The notes under the pieces are model-generated. The model was given only the letters and a program-made list of their open reading frames with translations. It did not search any database and was not told where the DNA came from. Positions 1 to 10,872 of a stretch of DNA of 64,000 nt are shown here, in pieces. Every line of letters starts with the position of its first letter. The stretch's first letter is position 1. A program made the position numbers and the translations under genes. Origin of the DNA: Adiantum capillus-veneris (taxonomy: Eukaryota > Streptophyta > Polypodiopsida > Polypodiales > Pteridaceae); contig CM043969.1 of the NCBI GenBank assembly GCA_014529385.2, positions 26,427,946-26,491,945 of the forward strand, read 5' to 3'.

Positions 1-199
1 GCACGACGACATATCTCACATATATAGAGATAAATGAGATCGACAAACAAATGAAACAGACACTCCTATTGTCCCCACTACTGTATTACTGTTGGGCGCT
101 TTGCCATCAGAACGGCAACAACAAGACTTAGTAGCATTGCATCTACAATCCATTACTAGTTCAAGATACCAACCACGAATCAATAGTATCCCCTCTCTA

Positions 200-765
200 T
201 TCATGAGACTGATGAGCGATATTATAATTATAGAGGCATATATTATAATTATAGACGAGATATTCATGTTAACACAAATGACTTTTGACCTTATCGTAAG
301 AAAAAATATCAACGTAACACGCAGTAATTGGCAGATCCCTTCAGCAACAAATGTGTTCTCTTGCTCGATGATCTTGTTGAGCTACCCCCAGTTTGTAGTC
401 ACGCCTCACGGGAGCTTTTTGTAACACATGCCATATCACAAGCTGAGTCCACTGGCTACATACAATTTTTTGTACAAGATATCATGCTCTATAAGACATG
501 CAACGGACCCTAATTTGCTTCAGTTCTTGGCCATTATTCGTGAATGAAAACCATCCGTAGATGAGATCAATTTGTACCTTGGGTGCATGTATTATAGATG
601 AAGCTCATGTGCAGGACTACATCAACAACTCTACTACAATAATTAATCTGTACTCACAAATGAGACGTCCAACACTATAACAACCTTGCCTTGAATAAGT
701 TGTACAATCAAACTGACATTACAAAAGTTAAAATGAAGACGAAAGCGGGTAACAATATAAATGTC
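200..765 (+). pseudogene. PIF1-like helicase remnant
   Basis: Three reading frames read in turn give a recognisable PIF1-family helicase core. A Walker B-like stretch (IIIDEIFMLTQMTFDLI) lies near 250-290. A motif III-like segment (DDLVELPPV, family form GDLxQLPPV) lies near 370-400. A CTHK-x-DVQHYNNLALNK segment lies near 650-700. At least two frame changes and several in-frame stops separate the parts, so it cannot be expressed as one protein. The Walker A part is not visible. In plants such helicases are either cellular PIF1-like genes or the helicase half of Helitron transposons. No Rep/HUH domain or Helitron end is visible, so the source is open. Confidence 0.6.
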
Positions 766-1710
766 CTTCAGTATTGGCTTCTAATGTCCTTCAGTAGTGG
801 CTTCTAGACCCTAAGTTCGATAAGCTAAATTCGATCGCAATTGGCATGTGTTGCATGATTATTCTATAGATGTTATATAGCAAGGCCCACCAAGCAAGAC
901 TAGTTATTGGTTTTTACACTAAAATCCTCAAAATTTAGTCTGTTTCCTTCAAGGCGGCCCTCAAAACTAACCGGGATTCTTTTGTTCTTTAAAAATACAC
1001 TAAAGGCCGATTTTCTCTGAACACTCCAACCAACTACGTCCATGCAATCTTGAGGGTGGCTCATGCCAAACCTCAACTGCCCCTACCCAATGCATCCCAT
1101 TGATCGGCAGCTTCATCCGTCAAGAAAGGGTAGACAACGAAGGCCAAACACTCAGTCCAAAGACGGTGCCTATCATCAAGACGACTACAGTTCGTACCCA
1201 CCCATATGCCAGCCACATGCTATGTCCACTCACTTTGTGATCACCCCGACCCTTTGAAGGCACTCTCCCATCAAAACACTACTCTCTCTCTCTCCCTTAC
1301 CGCCGCCACACTGCCACGCTGGTGATGCAGAGATACTCCGCCATCCACACTGATCCCCAGCCACGACTCACTGCAAGACTTCTTGCATGGCAATCAGTCG
1401 CCAGAGACCCGGATGCAATGATAGGGATACATTGTAGAGAATGCATGAGGGCCTTCTAATTTTGCGACAATCCTCTCCCTACCACCTCTTTGCAGGCATA
1501 GTAGCCGCCATGTCCTTCAACCACCACTCGTGCAGTTTGAGAACCACAAAGCCTCACCAACTTTACTAATCTTTGGGACTCTCACTTTTGTCGTGAGACA
1601 CATGCCAGGGTGCTCCCCACCGCAAACACTTCGGCGTTCAGTCACCCAGCCAACCTCCACGTAGCAATTGCAGCTACCGTCCTCAAGCAACTGCAGCACA
1701 GGTGCCCAAC

Positions 1711-1712
<2 letters not shown>

Positions 1713-1774
<62 letters not shown>

Positions 1775-1787
1775 CTATCTCTCTCTC
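1713..1787. repeat. (CT)n / (TATC)n compound microsatellite
   Basis: A CT dinucleotide run changes into TATC tetranucleotides and back to CT. Confidence 0.95.
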
Positions 1788-2098
1788 GGTTTTCATTAAA
1801 TATTGGCCTGCTTGCCCTCGTGGCAAAGCAAGCCTTCCCGGTTGCCGATCGAAAGCGACGGGCTGGAAGCCTTTGACCAATAATCAACACACGGTCTGCA
1901 CGCGGTGTGGTTGAACCTGCGTCGTTTGGAGCTGATGCGCTGCACGTACCACTACGCTACATGCGTGCACTTGTGGGGAAAGGTAGGCCTGCCCATGTTA
2001 TGTTGAGAACAACTGGTGCCCCCCAAAAAAGCGCCGTGACTGGCTGTGGTAGTCACCTCCACCGGCACGTATACTAGCAGACTGATATTTAACCATAG

Positions 2099-2099
<1 letters not shown>

Positions 2100-2161
<62 letters not shown>

Positions 2162-2187
2162 ATTGACAACCACACGAGCCAACCTCG

Positions 2188-2231
<44 letters not shown>
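2100..2231. repeat. Two (CT)n tracts
   Basis: CT runs at 2100-2160 and 2191-2231 are separated by 30 bases of unique sequence. Confidence 0.95.
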
Positions 2232-2233
<2 letters not shown>

Positions 2234-2366
2234 TCCTTCTAATGGCACAACTTGCTTACCAGAGCTCGATTCATTACCAACTTAGCCAGCTGCGGTTAAT
2301 TTATTTACACCATTTTTTTTAAAACATACCCATCTTTCTTTACTATATAGTCACACTTTGTATTTC

Positions 2367-2593
2367 TGTTACCATATACATGTAGTAGTCATATGTGTGA
2401 ACACACTAGAACCGTCGGGGCATTTTTTCCCTCTTTAGGAGGTTTTTTCCCCCGAGCATTGTATATACGTCCATCAGTCTAGGACTATCTATCTTTCCAT
2501 TGCATACTAAGTAACACACTCTCTACTGTGTGCCTTGAGCTTCCTTCGTCTTCTCCAAGCTGTGTGCGTTTCTCTGCAACCCTAATTCCAACA
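2367..2593 (+). repeat. 5' LTR of element A
   Basis: The 227-bp terminal repeat has TG...CA ends and is preceded by target duplication ATTTC. It belongs to the same LTR family as those of element C and the fragment at 39088. Confidence 0.95.
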
Positions 2594-2595
2594 AT

Positions 2596-2607
2596 TGGTA
2601 TCAGAGC
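2596..2607 (+). promoter_or_regulatory. Primer binding site of element A (tRNA-iMet)
   Basis: TGGTATCAGAGC begins two bases after the LTR. It is the standard complement of the initiator methionine tRNA 3' end used by plant copia elements. Confidence 0.95.
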
Positions 2608-2817
2608 AGCTTACGTCCTTCCGGGCTTAGTCGCCAGTTGCTCTAGCACACGCCTGCTCACTTTCTCCGATTTCAATGAGCTTTGGCAAGCGTTCGCAGG
2701 TCGACACAGGCAGGTCTGCACTGGCAATTTTGTCATTTTGTGCAGAATTTTTGTCAGTGCCATTTTCTGCATAACAGGTGCCTTTTAGTCTTCTATGGTT
2801 TGTGCTATATAGCACGT

Positions 2818-2981
2818 TGTGAGGTAAAGGCGGTGTGCCTCACCGTGCTTTGCCTGTGTCCGTCGGCCAGTGTCCGGCTGCCCACATTTATTTCCTTATT
2901 ATTTATACATACAAAGAATAAGGAGCTCTCACTCATACTCTCACATGGTGCTCACACAGTGAGATTTGGGAGCTCCACCCC

Positions 2982-3033
<52 letters not shown>

Positions 3034-3072
3034 GCACTCTCTGCGCAAGCACACCGCATTCGCACACTCACA
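2818..3072 (+). repeat. 5' LTR of element B
   Basis: The LTR holds a (CT)n run at 2987-3030 that is longer than the matching degenerate run in the 3' LTR. This accounts for most of the length difference. Confidence 0.93.
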
Positions 3073-3074
3073 AT

Positions 3075-3086
3075 TGGTATCAGAGC
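3075..3086 (+). promoter_or_regulatory. Primer binding site of element B (tRNA-iMet)
   Basis: TGGTATCAGAGC lies two bases after the LTR end, as in element A. Confidence 0.93.
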
Positions 3087-4187
3087 TTTGGCTTCGCGAC
3101 AGAGAGAGTGCTACAGAGAAGTGAGCTTTTGGCCTTGGTTAGCTTGTTCTCGGTGGAAGCTTGAGATCGATGAGCAACCACCAGATCTGTGCTCATGGAA
3201 GCTTGAGGGACATTCCCAAGCTTGAGGGAAGAGTGTATTGTAAGTGTGTATGCTTTTTTGCAATTAAATTTGTAGGAACAATGCAGATTTTCATTTCCGC
3301 TGGTCATTTTTTGAGCCCCAAAAGCAGCGTTTTTTGCATAACCTTAGCATACGGAATGAGATTTATGCAAAGTTAGGGTGTAGCCTAAGGTTTTGGCACG
3401 CTCCAGACGCAATGGTGATGTCCATTTGAGCTGATTTTGACCTCTGACATTTCTGCAACAGCAGCAAGTTTTAACTGTGTTTTTGAGCCGAAAAGAGTGT
3501 TTTTTGGCATATCTTGCACACTCGGACTCATATCTATATGATCTAAGGGTCTACCCCAGGGTTTGTTGACGTTTCGGATGCAATGGTGATATTAGAATTT
3601 TGAAATTTTTCTCTCTGAATTTTCTACAGCAACCTGTATTTTCTTGAGACACAAAAGATTTGACAGTTAAGGACTTGTATACTGCAAATCGTTGTGTAGA
3701 TTGCGTTTGGGGATATGTACGTCACATTGTGGAGTCCATTGGGTGCTGATTTAACTTGCAATTGTTGATTTGAGATGTGGTTCTTGGACTAAGGCACATC
3801 CGTATGCAGTTTCTTGGCACATGGTTTTGTGTTGATGTATACTCTATGTGGGAACAGATGTGGAGATGTGGAGCCATCATGGCTAAGTATTTTGGATGCA
3901 TGGTTGATGCTCGCAGTTGAGCACTTGTTTATGCACATCCATTGAAGCTTGTTTATGCAAACAGGTTGACAGGTTTTGTCAATATTCCATTGAGTGGTAC
4001 TCTGACTACAGTGTGCTTGCTCTTTGTCTGACTTTGTGAGGTGATTCCGAACGACTACATTCCCGGATTTAGCCATTTGGGCATTTTGTGTTGTCTCCAT
4101 TTGTGATTTACTGTTGAGTTTTTGCTCCAGTTACAAGGGAGACTCTGCCAAAATTTTGTCAAATCTGTTTGCCTATTGTAGAGGCTT

Positions 4188-5160
4188 GTGAGCTTAATAG
4201 TTTTCTCAGTTTGTCTGCTTGAGATAGTGGTTTTCTCTCAGGTGGGAGAGTTTTGTGATCTCGAGCATTGTTTGCCATTGTTTGGCATGGCCATGAGAGG
4301 TGATTTTTGTTCACGACGACTGACATGTTGGTATTGTGGCCACAAGCGGCATATTAGGCGCCGTTGCTTCAGGTGTATGAGGCAGCAGAAGAGGCAGATG
4401 CATGGTGCTACTATGAGGACAGATACTAGAGAGTATGCATGTGACGGACATGTCACTTCGAGTCTAACTTGCCTTCAAACTACTTTGTGTCTTGGGATAG
4501 CACATTGTCTACGCGTTTTCTGCTAGACGAGCATGCAGTTTTTCACGTGACTCCACGTCGTGATTTGTTTTGCTCTTTCTCTAGTGGGAGACTTGGTTGT
4601 GTGCAGTTTACTGATGGTTCAGCATATGACATAAAGGGTGCTGGAGATGTATGCATGTCCTTGCCTAGCGGTGCATTGCTTACACTATGAGATGTACGTT
4701 ATGTACCAGGACTCACTCAGAGTCTCATTTCAGTGCGTCAGTTTTGCAGAGTAGTGGACATTGTGTACTGCTTGGAGAGCAGTCATTTCAGATGCATAGG
4801 GGATCACTGGTGATAGCCAGAGGTGCTAGGAGTGGTCTGGTATACCCTTTGCATATTTTTGACACACAAGGCGGTATAGTCTCTGTGTATTTGCAGTTAT
4901 GTTTAGAGCGAGAGACGAGGCGTGTCTCTTTTGCGAATGTGCTGCATGGAGAGCAGGTTGTGCATTTGTCTTGTGGTGACGTTCACACAGACAGTGGTAT
5001 CTCTGGGGATGCACAACTTTGTCAGTCATCAGTTGAGGTGACATTAGTTGAGCCAGAGACCGATGCATTGTTCTATGATGCGTCTGATACGTTTGAGGGC
5101 GGCAGTGTCCTTCAGACAGCTGTGTGTGATTGCAGTGGTGCTGATTTTTCGTTTTTGTAA
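4188..5160 (+). pseudogene. gag zinc knuckle and protease-like remnant of element B
   Basis: A CCHC knuckle (CWYCGHKRHIRRRC, spacing C-x2-C-x4-H-x4-C) is encoded at about 4326-4367. A copia protease/pre-integrase-like stretch follows near 4500-4730. It ends in DVRYVPGLTQSLISV (4691 onward), which matches the usual xVRYVPGLxxNLIS motif. A TGA at 4688-4690 interrupts it in frame (CGA to TGA fits). Downstream sequence to 5160 stays open but is not recognisable. The frame changes more than once, so no single protein is made. The family assignment rests on the knuckle and the YVPG motif. Confidence 0.7.
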
Positions 5161-5175
5161 TCATTCTCAACAGAT

Positions 5176-5514
5176 ATGCCGTTGCCAGAGGATGCTGACA
5201 TGGTGATGCATAGTAAGGTGGTTCCTGATGAGGATGCATATGGCACTGAGGCTGCTGATAGAGATAGGTTGGCACACATAGTGCATGTTTTGTTGGCTTT
5301 CGGGTCTCTCATGTCTGACCTTTTGGTTTCCAGACCTAATCTTGCTTATGCGGTCGGTGCATTTGCAGTGGGAGTTGCCAGTCGTGCGATGACTGACACT
5401 GGCATTGTGCATTGTGGAGCCATGCAGGTCGTCACTCGATACCTGCATCATGAGTGTCATCATAGCTCTAGCCCTAGTGGTATGCATGTTGCATCTACAC
5501 TAGAGCATGTTTAG
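5176..5514 (+). pseudogene. RT/RNase H-junction remnant of element B
   Basis: At about 5332-5450 the frame reads RPNLAYAVGAF followed by a VVTRYLHH stretch. This corresponds to the copia RPDLxYAVGxxSRF...AxKRILRYL region between RT and RNase H. Nothing of the RT catalytic core (YVDD) precedes it. The element has thus lost integrase, most of RT and all of RNase H. The frame stops 115 bases before the 3' LTR. Confidence 0.65.
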
Positions 5515-5627
5515 AGTGAGCCAGTGGGCATAGGTTGAGAGTCGTCTTCTCTCACCTCTTGTATATATATACTAGTTGTAGGCTAGTCTTCTCGCCACTT
5601 ATCGGCCCACAGCCTTTAGTGGGAGAA

Positions 5628-5872
5628 TGTTAGGTAAAGGCGGTGTGCCTCACCGTGCTTTGCCCATGTCCGTCGCCCAGTGTACGACTGCCCATATTTA
5701 TCTCCTTATTCTTTATACATACAAAGAATAAGGAGCTCTCACTCATATTATCACATAGTGCTCACACAGTGAGATTTGGGAGCTCCACCCCACATCCTGT
5801 ATCGTTCTCTCTCTCTCTCCCTTTCTCCCCTTCGCACTCTCTGCGCACGCACACCGCATTCGCGCACTCACA
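5628..5872 (+). repeat. 3' LTR of element B
   Basis: It begins TGTTAGG directly after a purine-rich tract (5618-5627) and ends ACTCACA. CACGT follows at 5873-5877. Confidence 0.93.
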
Positions 5873-5938
5873 CACGTGTTGTTTTCTCTCCATTTCTCTT
5901 ATTTTTGGACAGTTTTCACATCAGGTGCAGCATTTACA

Positions 5939-7210
5939 ATGGCTGACAACAACACAGATGTGTTCAAGATGTTTGTTGTTGAGGACAGGTTGGATGGGGA
6001 CAATTACCCTATGTGGGCTTCTATAATGCAACACGTTCTTGTGTCAAAGGGCATCTGGAATATTGTGCAGGTCATTTATGTATGTCCTGGTTCTAAGGAT
6101 GTAGCCGATGTTGAGGATGTTGCAGGTCTTGCTGCAAGGATTGCAGCTATTAGAGTTGTTTTGCCTATGGCAGAACAAGCTCGTTGGGATGTAAAGGATG
6201 CGCAGGCTCATGCATTGATTGCATTGTCTGTGAAGGGCACCATTGTTCCTCACATCCGTTCAGCAAAATCTACAAAACAGGCTTGGGATATTCTAGCAGG
6301 TCTTTATGCAAGCCGCAATGAGGCTAAAATTGCTTTGCTGCATAAAGAGCTGGAGTCGAAGATTATGCATGAGGAAGATGATATGGACACTTTCCTTGCT
6401 AGTATCAACGATATCAATGAGCAGCTTATTTCTGCAGGTGAAGTCATTTCACTCGGTTCCCTTGAGCAAACTGTTCTTGATGCCTTACCAGATTCTTACC
6501 AGACTTTTGCTAGTACTTGGAGACTTATGACCCAAGGAAATCCTGAAGTTGTCAAGTTTGATGCATTATGCACATTCCTATTGCAAGAGTCTCTTTCCAG
6601 AAAAAACAGGACTAGACAGCGTGCAGTTGAACAAGCTTTTATTGCTTCTCAAAGAAAGGGTGGTAGCAGCACTGCAGCCACTTCTTATGGTTCTGTTGCG
6701 AGTGGCAATACTTATGTTCCTAATGCTTCTGCTGGCAGCACTTCGTCTGGTAATTCTGGTGATAAGGTCAAAAAGAAGATGCATTGCCAGTATTGTAAAG
6801 CTAATGATCACTTGATCAAGCAATGTCCTGAGTTAAAGGCCAAAGAGGCTAAGAAGAAAGAGGGTGGTTCCACTGCAAATGTTGGTTCCACTACAAATAC
6901 AGCCATTGTTGAGTCTTTTGTAAAAGGAGACTGTAATGTTGATGTTGATGCAGAATGGGCTTTTAGAGCAGAGTGCACTTACAATCCCGTTGTCCATGAT
7001 GCATGCTTGTCAGTTGCTGCAGATTCACATGTGTGGTATTTCGACAGTGGTGCTACAAATCACATTACCTCACATCGTGAATTGTTCACCTCTCTCAAGT
7101 CTGTCCCTCATGGGAATTCAGTCACGTGCCAACAATGCCTTTTATCCGCTTCAGGGAGTTGGAAAGATTGTGCTTACTGCTGCAAATGGCAGTTCCTTCA
7201 CACTTTTTAA
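5939..7210 (+). pseudogene. gag and protease of element A
   Basis: The ATG at 5939 opens a copia gag starting MADNNTD. It has the gag_pre/UBN2-type core and a CCHC zinc knuckle (CQYCKANDHLIKQC, about 6786-6827). The aspartic protease start WYFDSGATNHIT follows near 7038. The frame is lost at about 7125. There A reads CACGTGCC where C reads CACTTGTGCC, a 2-bp deletion. Translation then runs out of frame to 7210. Gag would package element RNA and protease would cleave the polyprotein. The ATG matches the position of the start in element C (30226). Confidence 0.9.
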
Positions 7211-9353
7211 TGCACTTTATGTACCTGGGATCAAAAAGAATCTCCTGTCTGTATTCGCACTTGCTAGACTTGGACTTGTAGTCAAATTTGTGGATGACAG
7301 ATATACAGTTCATGATCTCAGTTTTGGTGATGAAATTATTGCATCTGCCCTTTTGTGTCGTGGGCTCTATAAGCTCACTTTGTATGACAAGTGTGGACAA
7401 AACTTTGCAAATGCTGTTGCAAATTCAAGGGCTATTTCAAATGCAAAACTTTGGCATGCACGTTTTGGTCATCTGAATTTTTCCAGTTTACTGCGTTTGC
7501 AGAAATCTAATATGGTTGCTTCTTTGCCGCCTCTTGAAGCACATGTCAAACATGTTTGTGAAGGCTACATTTTGGGTAAGATGCAGGGTTCTAAGTTTCC
7601 AAAGGATGGTTCAGTTTGGGCCACATGCAGGTTGCAGCTTGTGCATAGGCTGAAAATGAGCAGGCTAGAGGTATGCCAAAATGGCTGGTGCACACTTTGC
7701 GTGACAGTAAATTGGATGCACCTTTGTCTAGTCGTACTCGTTCCGGCTCTCGCCATGCATCTTATGCATCAGATTGTTATGCTTTGGCTGTGTCTAGCTT
7801 ACATGATGTTGAGGAGCCTCTGTCTTTTGATGAAGCACATAATTCAAAAAATTGAATGGCTACCATGCAATCAAAATATGATGCACTAATAGAAAATGTC
7901 ACATGGACTTTATGTGATTTGCCTCCTGGAAAAAAGGCCATTGGTACGAAGTGGGTTTACAAGTTGAAACGCAAGCCGGATGGTGAGATCGATAGCGATA
8001 AGGCTCAACTTGTTGCAAAGGGTTATGCACAGCAAAAAGGCATAGATTATGAAGAGACTTTTGCTCCCACTTGTCGTATGACTACTATGCGTTTTCTATG
8101 TACATTGGCAGCTCATTTTGGTTGGGATGTACATCAATCAGACATTGTTACTGCTTTCTTGAATGGTGACATATTTGAGGAAGTTTATGTAACGCAGCCT
8201 CGTGGTTTTGTCATAAAAGGACAAGGACAAAGTGTACAGATGTAAGAAGGCTTTGTATGGGTTGAATCAATCTCCTCGTGCTTGGTATGAGAAAGCTGAC
8301 AATCATTTGGTTAAACGAGGCTTTCGTAATAGTCCAACAAAAAGCACATTGTATGTAAAGCGTGAGGGTGATGTACTTCTCATTGTGGTTCTTTATGTCG
8401 ATGATTTGCTGATCGCTGGACCAAATGAGAGACATATTGCTGAATTTAAGGCTGATTTGAATGCTACTTTCAAGATGAAAGATTTGGGGCGGTTGCATCA
8501 TTACTTGGGAATATAGTTTAAGCAATGTGATGGTGGTATTGCCTTGTGTCAGAAAAGTTACATAGAGACATTGCTATGTAAGTTTGGACTTGAGGATTGC
8601 AAACCTATTGCCACTCCCATGGAAACAGGTTTGAAGTTGAGTCTACATGATGCTGGCGATCCTGCTAATGTCACTCTTTACCAAACTGTTGTTGGCTGCC
8701 TCATTTATGTATGCAACACGAGGCCAGATATTCAATTTGCAGTCTCACAGGTCATCAAATTTATGCATAGCCCAGGGTCTAAGCATTGGCAGACTGTCAA
8801 GAGGATTTTCCGCTACCTTAATGGCACTTTACATCTTGGCTTGTTTTATCCCAAGGGGGGATCATTGCCGCCAGACTTACATGCTTTTTCGAACTCAGAT
8901 TGGGCTGGTTGTTTTGACACGCGAGTGTCCACAAGTGGCTTTTGTTTCATGCTTGGCAGTTCATGTATATCATGGTTGAGCAAGAAGCAACCTACTGTGG
9001 TCACTTTGAGTTGTGAGGCTGAGTACAGGGCAGTCTTTACAGCTATGATTGAGTGTGTATGGCTCAGACGCCTTATGGATGATTTGGGTGTTGGACAGGA
9101 CACTGCCAGCACTATCTACACTGACAGTCAGAAGGCATTGGCAGTTGCGAGGAATTCAATTTTTCATGCTCGCCGCACAAAGCACACTGAGGTGCATTAC
9201 CACTATGTCAGGGAGAGGATCTCAGCAAGAGAGATCAGTTTGGCTTATGTGCCAACAGAAGACAACCTTGCAGATCTTTTCACAAAGGCATTGTCTCATG
9301 AGAAGCTTGAAGCTTTTTGCAAAGCTTTGGGCTTACTCCCCTTTGTGGACTGA
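7131..9353 (+). pseudogene. pol remnant of element A (integrase core deleted)
   Basis: After the frameshift the GAG-pre-integrase stretch (LYVPGIKKNLLSV, then LWHARFGHLN) is clear to about 7645. At 7646 the sequence jumps from the first residues of integrase to the linker before RT. Element C has about 868 more bases here (32697-33564), covering the catalytic core. RT follows ([26 protein letters not shown]), with a frameshift at about 8232, then LYVDDLLIAG at about 8392. A TAG lies at 8514 (LGI-stop-FKQ). RNase H is open to the stop at 9353 and ends in the usual NLADLFTKAL region. The element could not move by itself. Confidence 0.9.
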
Positions 9354-9416
9354 TCATGTCCTCTAGGCATGGCACTTCCCTTTACTCATGTGTTAGCTCT
9401 CGTTCACTGCATCACT

Positions 9417-9426
9417 CCAAGGGGGA
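9417..9426 (+). promoter_or_regulatory. Polypurine tract of element A
   Basis: A purine run (AAGGGGGA core) lies two bases before the 3' LTR. The same run precedes the 3' LTR of element C. Confidence 0.85.
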
Positions 9427-9428
9427 TT

Positions 9429-9655
9429 TGTTACCATATACATGTGGTAGTGATGTGTGTGAACACACTAGGACCACCTGGGCATTTTTTCCTTCTTTAG
9501 GAGGCTTTTTCCCTCGAGCATTTTGTATACGCCCATCGCTCTAGGGCTATCTATCTTTCCATTGCATACTAAGTAACACACTTCCTCTTGTGTTCCTTGA
9601 GCTTCCTTCATCTTCTCCAAGCTATGTGTGTTTCTCTGCAACCCTAATTCCAACA
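9429..9655 (+). repeat. 3' LTR of element A
   Basis: The 227 bp are the same length as the 5' LTR and carry TG...CA ends. ATTTC follows at 9656-9660. Confidence 0.95.
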
Positions 9656-9823
9656 ATTTCACCCAAAAATTCATTTTTTCTTCCCACCCTCTTGACCTCT
9701 CCCTCCTATGTGTATGCCTATACTCCCCGCTATACAATCATACCGAGAGAGAGCATTCCTCTTCTAACCTTCATTCCCTACCTCTTTTACTCTCCCTGCT
9801 CCACACACACCACCCTAACTATC

Positions 9824-10160
9824 CATCTCTAACTCTCCCCTAAAATTAATACCTCAAGAACCTCTCTTATTGCATGCTATATTTCACTACCTCTCATTCA
9901 AAGGGAATGATTTAACACCATCAGAGAGAAAAGCGTGAAGGAGACACATAGCTGCAAAAAGCTACAAGAATGGAAATGTCACCATTCGGCAATCAAGCGG
10001 CTACAAAGATTCACAAAGCACCAAATCTATAGCGAGTCCATCATGGAATTACAAGACATCCTGACTTTCATCCTACAAGGCTATGCAATTGGCAGTGATA
10101 TATGTTAAGGTCAAAGTCCACTTTTCTCAATGTCCAAACAACTACATACTACTTATCCTG
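9824..10160 (+). repeat. Diverged direct repeat, copy 1 of 2
   Basis: This stretch aligns along its length with 11202-11535 with scattered substitutions and small indels. In one frame both encode a similar peptide ending in IYSESIMEL...AIGSDIC and IYSDSIMEL...AISSDIC. That suggests a once-coding sequence duplicated locally. The protein is not recognised. Immediately after it (10139-10215) a motif CAACTACATACTACTTG recurs three times. Confidence 0.8.
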
Positions 10161-10310
10161 TGTGTTGCCAACTACATACTACTTGGTACCAACTACATAC
10201 TACTTGATACCAAATATCCTACATGCCTCGTGCTAGGCTCCATCTATGGTGGATTTTAGCAAGGAGCTAACATGGCTACCTTTGAGACCATGCAAAGAAG
10301 GAAAGGAATG

Positions 10311-10314
<4 letters not shown>

Positions 10315-10365
<51 letters not shown>
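10315..10365. repeat. (GA)n microsatellite
   Basis: About 25 uninterrupted GA units. Confidence 0.95.
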
Positions 10366-10368
<3 letters not shown>

Positions 10369-10872
10369 GCTTCAACACCAATAATAGAACTCACTTGTAT
10401 ATTTTTATTAATTTGAAAATAAAGCCTTATATATATAAATAAAATTGGCCATTCATACTCCACTAGGAAAGTGGTTCTCACTGGGTGTATATGCATGCTC
10501 ATGAGAGAATGTTCCCACAAGATAGCCGGCCCTTGACTAGGGCCTTAAACCTAACAATCCCCCCCTCAAACCCAAACCACTTACAACGGACTTGATACAA
10601 ATAAGGTAGAGCTCAATCACCTGAAACTCAAGTAGAAGCTCCCCCTTAAAAAAACATAGTGGTGTGTGTGCACTTCCCTCAGACAACTATCAGATTGAGC
10701 CAACAAGAACTCAAAACCAAATATAAATGGGAGGTCTTACCACTCATGTGTGGTAATGTCTATAACCCGTACAAATTTTTTGTCATGGCAATAACAAAAA
10801 ACAAGGCTTTGGACGGAAAGTTATATGGTTGTGTTGATAGCATAAAAAAGCATAACAAATGATCTATGACAG
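10366..10872. other. No gene recognised
   Basis: The sequence is AT-rich with no recognisable coding or RNA feature. A 67-codon open frame at 10659-10862 has no known motif. Confidence 0.4.

Larger units (their letters stand above)
766..2361. other. No gene recognised; microsatellite-rich flank
   Basis: No protein family or RNA gene could be recognised here. Open frames such as those over 1610-1914 are produced by the CT run and are not credible genes. The stretch ends at the target site of element A. Confidence 0.5.
2818..5872 (+). mobile_element. Compact copia-derived element B nested in A
   Basis: LTRs of about 255 bp (2818-3072) and 245 bp (5628-5872) start TGTGAGG/TGTTAGG and end ACTCACA. 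Exact 5-bp target duplications CACGT flank it (2813-2817, 5873-5877). The PBS TGGTATCAGAGC is at 3075-3086, and a purine-rich tract is at 5618-5627. The internal region is only about 2.55 kb. It keeps a zinc knuckle, a protease-like stretch and a fragment from the RT/RNase H junction, with no integrase or RT core visible. It is therefore a non-autonomous deletion derivative that would need proteins in trans. Removing it with one CACGT copy restores the leader of element A, as seen by comparison with element C near 30150. Confidence 0.93.
2367..9655 (+). mobile_element. Ty1/copia LTR retrotransposon A, nested and deleted
   Basis: This is a full-span copia element. It has two 227-bp LTRs (2367-2593, 9429-9655), both opening TGTTACC and closing CCAACA. 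Target duplications ATTTC lie at 2362-2366 and 9656-9660. The initiator-Met PBS is at 2596-2607 and a purine tract ends at 9426. Domain order is gag, protease, GAG-pre-integrase, (integrase lost), RT, RNase H, as in copia. Element B (2818-5872 plus a 5-bp duplication) sits in the leader. Against element C about 868 bp of integrase are missing. Restoring both changes gives about 5.1 kb, the length of element C without its own insert. The LTRs differ at about one base in ten by eye, so the insertion is old. Confidence 0.95.

Noticed and set aside
1610-1914. Open frames rich in Leu-Ser or Arg-Glu repeats (also near 10233, 15009, 16456, 38709, 39187, 60475)
   Set aside because: They are translations of CT/GA/TA/TG microsatellites and have no other coding support.
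8846-9112. Minus-strand frames inside the copia RT and RNase H regions (also at 34762, 8211 and 34127)
   Set aside because: They are mirror frames of the recognised pol sequence and are repeated in A and C for that reason.
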